From: Globobulimina sp.
Lineage: Eukaryota > Foraminifera > Rotaliida
NCBI GenBank assembly: GCA_003354225.1
Contig: PIVH01000436.1
Coordinates: 1-5,809, forward strand
Direction: 5' to 3'
DNA length: 5,809 nt
This document shows, piece after piece, positions 1 through 5,809 of the stretch. Both the position numbers and the translations under genes were made by a program. A model generated the notes under the pieces. The model searched no databases and was not told the DNA's origin. It saw only the letters and a list, made by a program, of their open reading frames with translations. The stretch's first letter is position 1; every line of letters starts with the position of its first letter.

Positions 1-3
1 ATT

Positions 4-1632
4 ATGAATATTCAAGAAGAAACATATTATATTTCAACAAAACAACTATTATTACTTAAAAAATGGAGTATATTATTTGGTTGGTTAGGATTAAATACTT
101 TGGCGTTTTACATACAATTATATCATTTTAAGTATTTGTATTTATTCATAGTCCCAATTGAACCAATTACAAAATTTTTACATTTATTAAATATTTATCG
201 GTATTATTTGATGAAATTATTTAAAAAAATATTTAAAATAGAAGAAAAACCAGAGTTTGATGATTATATTAATGATAAAATAGTATTTACGATAACGTGT
301 TATACTGAATCATTTAATGAAATATACGGAACACTTGATTCGTTATGTGATTCTATTATAGAAAGTAAAAAACAAAGTGTAATATTTGTAATATATGATG
401 GATTATCAAAAGAAAAGGGAACAGATAAATATACTTGGGAATTAATTATGGAAAAAATGGAAATAAAAAATTATATAGAAGGTATTGATTATAATGAAAA
501 TTGGAAAAAAATACCAAATAAAATTAATATTGGTGTCTGTAAATATAGAGATTTAATAATTGTAAATATTATTAAACAAGTAAATCTTGGAAAAACAGAT
601 TCACTTACATTTACAAGAGATTTATTAACAGGTCATTTAAATAATAATATAACTGAAATATTAACAACAGAAATAAATAAAAATAATTTTGATATTAGTG
701 ATGTATATTATTGTGGTTCAATGGATGCTGATTGTTATATTGATAAGGAAGCTGTTGGGAAATTACATTATGATATAAGTTTAAAAGATGTAGTTGGTGT
801 TAGTGGAATTGTTTATCCGAGACAAGAACAAGTTGGTTTTTGGAGTATTTATCAATTTGCTGAATATTATAGTTCTCAATTATTAACAAGATTATCAATG
901 AGTATTATGGGTAATGTAACTTGTTTGCCAGGAGCATTAAATATATTTGATTTACATGGATATACGGATACAGTAAGAAATGAATTTTTATTATATCCGA
1001 ATAAAAGAAATATGTGTAGAACATTATCAGTAGTAGTTGGTGAAGATAGAAGATTTACAGGATTGAGTTTATATAATAATTTAACTATGAGAACTATAAT
1101 TAATACAGATGTTAAAATTTATACAACTGTTCCGGATTCACTAAAACAAATGATAAGTCAGCGAAGAAGATGGTTGACTGCTTCTTGTATTAATGATTAT
1201 TATGATGTAATTGGAACAAATATTAGATTAATTGTTAGAATAGAAGCAATTGGTAATTTAATTTCGCTTAGTTTGTATTTATTTGTTTATGTGATGCTTT
1301 TATCTTTCTTTATGGGATATATAGTTCCGTTTTATAATGAACAACCATCCATTTATTTTTTAACAATAATGATAATAATAGGTTTATTTATTTTATATAA
1401 AATTATATTAGTATCAATACGAATTAAAGAAATTAGAAATAAATGTATATATATAGTTGGTGAAATATTATTTATATTCTTTGCTCATTTATTTGTTATT
1501 TTAATGTTATTTAAGTGTATTTTATCTCTTGATAATTTTGGATGGGGTAATGTTCATCAAAATGTTATAGAAGTTATAGAAGTTGTAGAAGTTGTAGTTG
1601 ATAAAAATGAAAATATTGTAGAGTTAGATTAA
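4..1632 (+). CDS. Chitin synthase-like glycosyltransferase (GT2), division 2-like
   Basis: Predicted membrane enzyme (542 aa) that polymerises GlcNAc from UDP-GlcNAc into chitin. Visible motifs, in the order found in fungal division 2 chitin synthases, are: ITCYTES (97-103), YDG (131-133), GKTDS (196-200, fungal GKRDS), a DAD metal-binding triad (D241, D243), EYYSSQLL (287-294), VTCLPG (305-310), GEDRRFT (346-352, with the putative catalytic Asp348), QRRRW (386-390) and FGWGN (512-516, fungal FSWGN). Hydrophobic segments lie at about 21-40 and 44-62, then at 415-441, 449-471 and 481-506 between QRRRW and FGWGN, the class IV arrangement. It is much shorter than typical fungal enzymes, which carry long N-terminal extensions, yet every core motif is present. 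The tail (521-532) is a Val/Ile/Glu repeat. The frame is open to the window edge, so a start upstream of base 1 cannot be excluded. The call is by motif only; hyaluronan or cellulose synthase is unlikely given VTCLPG and WGN. Confidence 0.9.
   Translation: MNIQEETYYISTKQLLLLKKWSILFGWLGLNTLAFYIQLYHFKYLYLFIVPIEPITKFLHLLNIYRYYLMKLFKKIFKIEEKPEFDDYINDKIVFTITCYTESFNEIYGTLDSLCDSIIESKKQSVIFVIYDGLSKEKGTDKYTWELIMEKMEIKNYIEGIDYNENWKKIPNKINIGVCKYRDLIIVNIIKQVNLGKTDSLTFTRDLLTGHLNNNITEILTTEINKNNFDISDVYYCGSMDADCYIDKEAVGKLHYDISLKDVVGVSGIVYPRQEQVGFWSIYQFAEYYSSQLLTRLSMSIMGNVTCLPGALNIFDLHGYTDTVRNEFLLYPNKRNMCRTLSVVVGEDRRFTGLSLYNNLTMRTIINTDVKIYTTVPDSLKQMISQRRRWLTASCINDYYDVIGTNIRLIVRIEAIGNLISLSLYLFVYVMLLSFFMGYIVPFYNEQPSIYFLTIMIIIGLFILYKIILVSIRIKEIRNKCIYIVGEILFIFFAHLFVILMLFKCILSLDNFGWGNVHQNVIEVIEVVEVVVDKNENIVELD
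1564..1599 (+). repeat. Short 9-bp tandem repeat at the synthase C-terminus
   Basis: Four 9-bp units (gttatagaa twice, gttgtagaa, gttgtagtt) encode Val-Ile/Val-Glu-type triplets at residues 521-532 of the first synthase. They come after the last conserved motif, so copy-number change there should not affect catalysis. Replication slippage is the likely origin (inference). Confidence 0.7.
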
Positions 1633-1669
1633 AATATGGAGGGTATTATTACTAATAACAATGAAAATT

Positions 1670-1685
1670 AAAAAAAAAGTTTTTT
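1670..1685 (+). terminator. A-run/G/T-run inverted repeat, possible transcript-end hairpin
   Basis: Nine A residues, one G and six T residues can fold into a weak all-A:T stem of five or six pairs, 38 bases after the first stop codon. Mimivirus transcripts are known to end at AT-rich hairpins, so this could mark the 3' end of the first transcript. Thermodynamically it is weak. The same A5-G-T5 core recurs after the next gene. Confidence 0.3.
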
Positions 1686-1692
1686 CATGAAT

Positions 1693-1700
1693 AAAATTGA
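1693..1700 (+). promoter_or_regulatory. Mimivirus-type early promoter octamer AAAATTGA
   Basis: An exact match to the AAAATTGA core known from mimivirus early genes, ending 36 nt before the ATG at 1737. The stretch between the octamer and the start codon is almost entirely A/T, including an alternating TA run. The octamer could arise by chance in such AT-rich DNA, but its position, and a variant at identical spacing before the chitinase, support it as the promoter of the second synthase. Confidence 0.6.
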
Positions 1701-1736
1701 TTTTATTATGTATACTATATATATACTTAAATTACT

Positions 1737-3827
1737 ATGAATGATCAAGTTATAATTTCAAAATATAAACATTATAAACCAATTGAAGGAACAAAATATT
1801 TTAATTTACCACCAAAAGAAGGTTGTGTTTCAGTAATTATACCATTTTATAATGAAAAAAGAAATGAATTACAAATAACATTAAAATCATTATACGAAGG
1901 TTTTAAATATTTAAGAACTATGGAAAATAAATGGGATGATAAAGAATTAGTAAAAATAATGATAATCCAAGATGGTTGGTATAAAGCATCTGAATCAATG
2001 AAAGAATATTTAAAAGAATTATTCCCTAAAAAAATAGATAATAAAGATTGGTGGGATTATTATAAAGAGTTTAGTGATTTTGATTATAAAATAGATGGGC
2101 CAACAACTTTTGTTTTTGAATGTAAAAAACAAATATGTATAAACCAAGATAAAATAGAAGATAATATTCAAAGACCAGTTTTTTGTAATATAACGATGGT
2201 TATAAAAATAGATAATAGAAAGAAACATAATTCTCACGAATGGTTTATTGGTCGTTCAGGTTTTTCAGAAAGTATGAAATCTAAATATATGTTCTGTACA
2301 GATGCTTTTACAATATTTAATAAAACTTGTATATATCATTTAATTAATCATATGGAAAAAAATCCGGAAACATCAGTATCAACAGGGAGGCAAAGAGTTA
2401 TGACTCAAAAACAACAAGGAACTGATGAAAATTATTATTCATTATCAACATTATTAAGATACGTTCAATTGTTTGATTTTGAAACTTCAAATGTTGTTTA
2501 TAATGGTGCGTTTTCATTAGGAGGTTGTTTACCGGTTGTTCCTGGTCCTTGTGGAATGTATCGTTCAAGTGATATGTTACAAAATAATGTAAGAGATTGG
2601 TATTTTGATATTGTAAATGAAGAACCAAGTAATACAGGTTTAGTATTAGGGAATTTAAGAATAGCAGAAGATAGAATATTATCATATTCATCAGTATTAA
2701 AAACAGAAGAAGAACGAAATATGGCTTTTATTCCACTTGCTATTTTTTATTTTGAGGCAGAAACAGATCTTCAACAATTCTTATTACAAAGAAGAAGATG
2801 GATTAATGGTTCAGTAGCAGGATATATTTACTTATTATTTTCAAAACCAGAACATATCTTAAAATGGAAAATAAATATATTTAGAAAATGTTATGTTTGG
2901 TTATTATTAATGTGTCAATTTATAACATATTTTATAGTTTCACTTGGGCCAGCATTTTCAATTAATATCTTTTATTATTCATTAGGTTATTCATTATCAC
3001 ATATATCAACAGATAATTATGATACTATACAAACATTTACAAATCTTGCAACATTGGGAGCTTGGTGTTTATTTATTTATCATATGCTTTCACATAGAAA
3101 TAATAAATTTAATTATACTATCATATATACTTTATTATTATTTTCATTTGTTACATCTTTATTGTCAATTATAGCATTAATATTTTATTTGAATACTTTT
3201 AATAATATACCTTTATTTTTCTTAGATACTTTATTAAGTGGTAATATTATTATATATTTAGTTCTGTTGGTATTTATAATGCCGTTTGTAGCTTCTTTGT
3301 TACTATCAGGAAGAGGTCATAGTTTCTTTTATATGTTAAAATCATTTCCTTGTTATTATTTATTTTCTCATATGTTAATATCTGGTTTTGGTAGTTATTC
3401 ATTTGCCAGAACTTGGGATTTAACTTGGGGCAATCGTCCATCAAGTGAAACAACATCAACCAATATGACTATTGAGGAAATGAATATTGTTAAAGATAAA
3501 TTTAAAGAAAAAAGTAGAAGTGGTATAGTAGTTATTATAATTGCTAATTTAATATTATTCTTATTACCAAAAAATATACAAATGGGTTTCGTAGGTATTT
3601 TTTTCTTTGTTGCTTTTTTCCAATTATTTTTTTCATTTATTTATTTAATATTAAATTTTCCAGATAAGATGAAATACGTATATAGAAAATACATGATGGG
3701 TGAAATTGAAAATTCAAGTCAATTACGAGAAATTGAATTACTTGATATAGAAAGTCATCAAGAAAATAATGGAGTTATAGATATTAATACGGAAAAAGTG
3801 GATAATGTGGAAATAGTAATCCAGTAA
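1737..3827 (+). CDS. Chitin synthase-like glycosyltransferase (GT2), division 1-like
   Basis: Predicted multi-pass membrane chitin synthase (696 aa). The cytosolic domain (about 1-380) shows SVIIPFYNE (32-40), IIQDGW (76-81), a KKHNSHEWF block (162-170; fungal division 1 KKINSHRWF), CTDAFT (187-192), VVPGPCGMYR (267-276), AEDRIL (310-315, putative catalytic Asp312) and QRRRWINGS (351-359). Hydrophobic segments follow at about 385-408, 433-450, 460-485, 501-523 and 534-550, then TWGNRPSS (563-570), then two more at 596-611 and 614-639, and a soluble acidic tail. Membrane segments after WGN are typical of division 1. Oddly, the DxG/DxD position reads DAF: Asp189 is kept but the third residue is Phe. 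The first Met is used because the SVIIPFYNE strand lies close to it, and there is no bacterial-type ribosome binding site. The start is 104 bp after the previous stop. It could be a chitin synthase-like enzyme with altered product or activity. Confidence 0.88.
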   Translation: MNDQVIISKYKHYKPIEGTKYFNLPPKEGCVSVIIPFYNEKRNELQITLKSLYEGFKYLRTMENKWDDKELVKIMIIQDGWYKASESMKEYLKELFPKKIDNKDWWDYYKEFSDFDYKIDGPTTFVFECKKQICINQDKIEDNIQRPVFCNITMVIKIDNRKKHNSHEWFIGRSGFSESMKSKYMFCTDAFTIFNKTCIYHLINHMEKNPETSVSTGRQRVMTQKQQGTDENYYSLSTLLRYVQLFDFETSNVVYNGAFSLGGCLPVVPGPCGMYRSSDMLQNNVRDWYFDIVNEEPSNTGLVLGNLRIAEDRILSYSSVLKTEEERNMAFIPLAIFYFEAETDLQQFLLQRRRWINGSVAGYIYLLFSKPEHILKWKINIFRKCYVWLLLMCQFITYFIVSLGPAFSINIFYYSLGYSLSHISTDNYDTIQTFTNLATLGAWCLFIYHMLSHRNNKFNYTIIYTLLLFSFVTSLLSIIALIFYLNTFNNIPLFFLDTLLSGNIIIYLVLLVFIMPFVASLLLSGRGHSFFYMLKSFPCYYLFSHMLISGFGSYSFARTWDLTWGNRPSSETTSTNMTIEEMNIVKDKFKEKSRSGIVVIIIANLILFLLPKNIQMGFVGIFFFVAFFQLFFSFIYLILNFPDKMKYVYRKYMMGEIENSSQLREIELLDIESHQENNGVIDINTEKVDNVEIVIQ

Positions 3828-3836
3828 AAAGTTTTT
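3826..3836 (+). terminator. A5-G-T5 inverted repeat overlapping the stop codon
   Basis: Five A residues (two belong to the TAA stop), one G and five T residues form a minimal A:T inverted repeat. It matches the core of the repeat at 1670-1685 and sits the same distance (G to octamer, 14 nt) ahead of the next promoter-like octamer. It could be a transcript-end signal or an upstream promoter element; the stem is too weak to decide. Confidence 0.25.
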
Positions 3837-3844
3837 CTTTTAAT

Positions 3845-3852
3845 AAAATTAA
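3845..3852 (+). promoter_or_regulatory. Early-promoter-like octamer AAAATTAA before the chitinase
   Basis: One mismatch from AAAATTGA, ending 36 nt before the ATG at 3889, exactly the spacing seen before the second synthase. The three preceding bases (AAT) and the A5-G-T5 core are also shared between the two intergenic regions. The variant octamer is common by chance in this DNA (it also occurs at 1664-1671), so the evidence is the matched spacing rather than the octamer alone. Confidence 0.45.
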
Positions 3853-3888
3853 CCTTCATTTTATTTGTTTATAGAATATATACAAATA

Positions 3889-5658
3889 ATGAAATTACAA
3901 ATTACTTTAGAATCTACAAAAAATTGGGGTAATTCTGGAAATGGAGTAATGAAAATAACAAACGAAAGTGAAGAAGATATAGAAGGTTGGCAATTTAAAA
4001 TAGAAACAAAAAACTTTAATATTAGTCAATTTTGGAACTTTAATTACTCCAATGATGAAGTTACTTCAAAAGATTGGAATAAAAAAATCGTTTCAAAACA
4101 AACAATTGAATCAGATTTTGCATATTCTGGAAGTAATATATTTGAAGCAAGTTCTTCAACCGAAGGTATAACACTTGAAACAAAAAATACAATACCAACA
4201 GAAGAACCAATACCAGAAGAAAACATTGATATGGTAATAAAAGATCCATTAAAAACAAAAAAAGTAATATTTGGTTATTATGCTGAATGGAGTATTTATC
4301 AAAAAGAGTTTAGTGTTGAGCTAATACCAGTTCATAATTTAACTCATATCGTTTATGCTTTTATGTTACCGAATCCAAGTCAATCAGATTTAGATAAATT
4401 AACAGCAAAATATCCATTTCCGCCTTTACCATATAGAGCACCACCAGTAGTTCCGGAAGCAGCTTTAGTATTTCACGATGAATCGGCAGCAATATTAAAT
4501 ATATCAAAATTAAAAAGTTTAAAACAGAAAAATCCACATATTAAGTTATTAATGTCTATTGGTGGATGGACATTATCTTGGACATTTTCAAAAATAGCAG
4601 CAGATCCATTATTAAGAAAAGAATTAATAGATTCGTCTATTAAGTTTATAATAGATAATGGTTTTGATGGGATTGACATTGATTGGGAATTTGTTGGTAA
4701 ACAAGGCATGTCTTATAATAATGTAGATATAGAAAATGATGGTTCAAATTTTGTTATCTTATTAAAAGAATTAAGAGAAGCATTAGATATTGCTTCACCA
4801 AGTAAACATTTAGAAATAACAGCAGCAACTGGTTGTAATCCGGTTGTTATTGCTAATTATGATGGAACAGAACCATATATTGATTATATATCATTAATGA
4901 CATATGATTTCACAGGAGGTTGGGATACAATGGGAGGTCATTTAAGTGGAATATATAATAATCCAAAGGGAGCAATAGATAAAAGTTTCAATGTTGATTC
5001 AGCAGTTAAAAATACATTAAAAATTGGTTATCCACCAGAAAAAATTTGTATAGGTTGTCCTTTTTATGGTCGTGGATGGGAAAAAGTAACACCAGAAGAT
5101 CCAGAAAATCCTATTTTTGGCAAAGCTTCAGCTCCAGCAGTTACTATTAGTGGAGATTATGGAGAACCAGGATTATCTTCTTGGAGAGATATTAGAGATG
5201 CTATTAATAAGGGAGATTATAAAGTATATGAAGACCCTATCTCAAAAGCAGCTTATTGTGTAGATAAAAATGGAAAAACTTGGTCTTATGATAGTCCAAA
5301 AACAGCACAATATAAAGCTGAATATATAAATAAAAATAATTTAGCTGGTATAATAGTTTGGGAATTATCTGATGATACGAGAGATGGAAAAGATAATATT
5401 TTAGATACTATTATTAAAACATTGTCAATGGAAGGAGAGGAAGAAAAAGAGGATGAATCTGATATAGAAGACATTGATGAAGAAATCCCAATTGAACCTA
5501 TGCCAGAACCTATGCCAGAACCTATGCCAGAACCTATGCCAGAACCTATGCCAGAACCAGAATATGATAATTTAAGTGTATCTATTAAAAATGAAGGAAC
5601 AATAGATATTATAATTAAACCAGGACAAACTATTAAATTAACTTGTAAAATTGAATAA
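3889..5658 (+). CDS. GH18 chitinase with N-terminal CBM2-like module
   Basis: Predicted endo-acting chitinase (589 aa) that hydrolyses beta-1,4-GlcNAc polymers by substrate-assisted catalysis. Residues 1-85 resemble a CBM2 carbohydrate-binding module (aromatics W13, W34, W49, W63; NWG and GW motifs). A Pro/Glu linker (103-114) leads to the GH18 barrel (about 125-511): SIGG (223-226), DGIDIDWE (260-267) with the complete DxxDxDxE signature and acid/base Glu267, MTYD (337-340), YGRGW (393-397), a chitinase insertion region (about 390-460) and WELSDD (491-496). Then come an acidic linker, five PMPE repeats (537-556) and a 30-residue beta-like tail. I chose ATG 3889 because the frame upstream to 3865 has only a TTG and adds eight residues outside the module; 3889 also matches the promoter spacing of the preceding gene. 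No hydrophobic signal peptide is visible, unusual for a chitinase; virion packaging or release on lysis is an inference. It lies 61 bp after the second synthase. Confidence 0.95.
   Translation: MKLQITLESTKNWGNSGNGVMKITNESEEDIEGWQFKIETKNFNISQFWNFNYSNDEVTSKDWNKKIVSKQTIESDFAYSGSNIFEASSSTEGITLETKNTIPTEEPIPEENIDMVIKDPLKTKKVIFGYYAEWSIYQKEFSVELIPVHNLTHIVYAFMLPNPSQSDLDKLTAKYPFPPLPYRAPPVVPEAALVFHDESAAILNISKLKSLKQKNPHIKLLMSIGGWTLSWTFSKIAADPLLRKELIDSSIKFIIDNGFDGIDIDWEFVGKQGMSYNNVDIENDGSNFVILLKELREALDIASPSKHLEITAATGCNPVVIANYDGTEPYIDYISLMTYDFTGGWDTMGGHLSGIYNNPKGAIDKSFNVDSAVKNTLKIGYPPEKICIGCPFYGRGWEKVTPEDPENPIFGKASAPAVTISGDYGEPGLSSWRDIRDAINKGDYKVYEDPISKAAYCVDKNGKTWSYDSPKTAQYKAEYINKNNLAGIIVWELSDDTRDGKDNILDTIIKTLSMEGEEEKEDESDIEDIDEEIPIEPMPEPMPEPMPEPMPEPMPEPEYDNLSVSIKNEGTIDIIIKPGQTIKLTCKIE
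5497..5556 (+). repeat. Five perfect 12-bp tandem repeats encoding Pro-Met-Pro-Glu
   Basis: The unit cctatgccagaa is repeated five times without mismatch, followed by a half unit (ccagaa). It encodes (PMPE)5 at residues 537-556 of the chitinase. The rigid, acidic Pro-rich stretch separates the catalytic barrel from the small C-terminal tail. Perfect identity at the nucleotide level points to recent expansion and probably variable copy number between isolates. Confidence 0.95.
5647..5654 (+). promoter_or_regulatory. Exact early-promoter octamer inside the chitinase 3' end
   Basis: AAAATTGA lies in the last codons of the chitinase (Lys-Ile-Glu before the stop) and ends 55 nt before the ATG at 5710. 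It may be the promoter of the downstream gene, overlapping coding sequence. A competing variant, AAAATTAA at 5671-5678, ends 31 nt before the same ATG. Codon constraint or chance could also explain the match. Confidence 0.4.
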
Positions 5659-5660
5659 AT

Positions 5661-5675
5661 ATTTTTTAGAAAAAT
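5661..5675 (+). terminator. Six-pair A/T hairpin just after the chitinase stop
   Basis: ATTTTT and AAAAAT face each other around a TAG loop, two bases past the stop codon. This gives a compact six-pair stem suited to the AT-rich hairpins at which mimivirus-type transcripts end. Its right arm overlaps the AAAATTAA at 5671-5678, so termination and promoter signals may share sequence. Confidence 0.35.
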
Positions 5676-5690
5676 TAAAAATAATTTAAA

Positions 5691-5708
5691 ATATATATAT
5701 ATATATAT
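5691..5708. repeat. (AT)9 dinucleotide tract
   Basis: Nine uninterrupted AT units end just ahead of the ATG at 5710. A related but imperfect TA-rich run (1711-1725) occurs at a similar place before the second synthase. It may help melting at the transcription start or be slippage-prone simple sequence. Confidence 0.8.
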
Positions 5709-5709
5709 A

Positions 5710-5809
5710 ATGAATAAAATATTTCAAAGAACAATCAAAAGAAGTTTTGTTGATAGACGATTAATTAATCCTATGTATAAACATTATCAATTAGATACTA
5801 TGAGACAAC
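5710..5809 (+). CDS. Unrecognised protein, 5' part only (cut by window end)
   Basis: An open frame starts with ATG 51 bp after the chitinase stop and runs for 33 codons to the end of the window without a stop. The visible N-terminus begins MNKIFQRTIKRSF and is basic, with several Lys and Arg, no signal peptide and no membrane segment. I do not recognise a family. Support comes from the position: same strand, the same spacing as the other genes, and early-promoter-like octamers upstream at 5647 and 5671. Confidence 0.6.
   Translation, partial: MNKIFQRTIKRSFVDRRLINPMYKHYQLDTMRQ

Noticed and set aside
4-1632. Hyaluronan or cellulose synthase instead of chitin synthase
   Set aside because: VTCLPG, GED, QRRRW and a terminal GWGN after three membrane segments together fit the chitin synthase family, and no PilZ-type or cellulose synthase feature is visible.
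1664-1671. AAAATTAA octamer as a second promoter for the second synthase
   Set aside because: It is a one-mismatch variant, farther from the start and adjoining the A-run. The exact octamer at 1693 is the better candidate, and this variant also occurs by chance inside coding sequence (around 519-527).
1661-1690. Nine-codon ATG frame in the first intergenic region
   Set aside because: It lies upstream of the promoter octamer and runs through the A-run/T-run, giving a poly-Lys-type peptide with no sign of being a gene.
2019-2237. Minus-strand 72-codon frame inside the second synthase
   Set aside because: It is antisense to a conserved catalytic domain. Its low-complexity Phe/Ile/Tyr-rich product is what AT-rich coding DNA gives in reverse.
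2398-2691. Minus-strand 97-codon frame inside the second synthase
   Set aside because: It lies opposite the VVPGPCGMYR/AEDRIL region, has no recognisable motif, and its Leu/Asn/His-rich composition is typical of a shadow frame.
3274-3459. Minus-strand 61-codon frame near the second synthase 3' end
   Set aside because: It is fully inside the membrane/WGN region of a real gene, with no motif and no promoter-like element.
4044-4709. Three minus-strand frames opposite the chitinase CBM2 and barrel region
   Set aside because: All are antisense to strongly conserved coding sequence, and two overlap each other in different frames.
5286-5474. Minus-strand Ser-rich 62-codon frame
   Set aside because: Its Ser-rich start is the reverse complement of the acidic Asp/Glu-rich chitinase linker, a composition artefact.
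1-5809. Bacterial operon interpretation
   Set aside because: No Shine-Dalgarno-like purine block lies before the ATGs at 1737, 3889 or 5710, the synthases are of eukaryotic type, and each gene has its own AAAATT-type upstream element.

Overview
This AT-rich window carries three complete, intronless genes and the start of a fourth, all on the + strand and separated by only 51-104 bp. The layout is two consecutive chitin synthase-like glycosyltransferases (4-1632 and 1737-3827), then a family 18 chitinase with an N-terminal CBM2-like carbohydrate-binding module (3889-5658), then an unrecognised gene cut by the window edge (from 5710).

The best guess for the source is a large protist-infecting DNA virus of the Mimiviridae/Imitervirales type. 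Four things point that way. The genes are eukaryote-type enzymes packed at viral density without introns. The base composition is extremely AT-rich. No Shine-Dalgarno sequence precedes the starts at 1737 and 3889. The octamer AAAATTGA, the known mimivirus early-promoter core, lies 36 nt before the second gene (1693-1700) and again before the fourth (5647-5654), and a one-base variant lies exactly 36 nt before the chitinase start. There is no viral hallmark gene (capsid, polymerase, packaging ATPase) here, so a compact protist genome is not excluded.

The two synthases are not a recent tandem duplication. The first has motifs of division 2 (class IV/V-like) fungal chitin synthases. The second has motifs of division 1 (class I-III-like) enzymes: an NSHxWF block, AEDRIL, QRRRWINGS, and membrane segments both before and after the WGN motif. 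With the adjacent chitinase they form an apparent make-and-cut chitin cassette. The likely picture, by inference, is membrane-bound synthesis of chitin from UDP-GlcNAc, with a chitin-binding hydrolase that lacks a visible signal peptide trimming or breaching chitin at some stage, perhaps from within the virion or after lysis. The second synthase and the chitinase share an upstream block with identical spacing, which suggests similar expression timing.

The intergenic regions hold AT-rich promoter-like octamers, short A/T inverted repeats just after stop codons and an (AT)9 tract. No stretch over 300 bp lacks a gene. I saw no tRNA, rRNA, CRISPR or insertion sequence.
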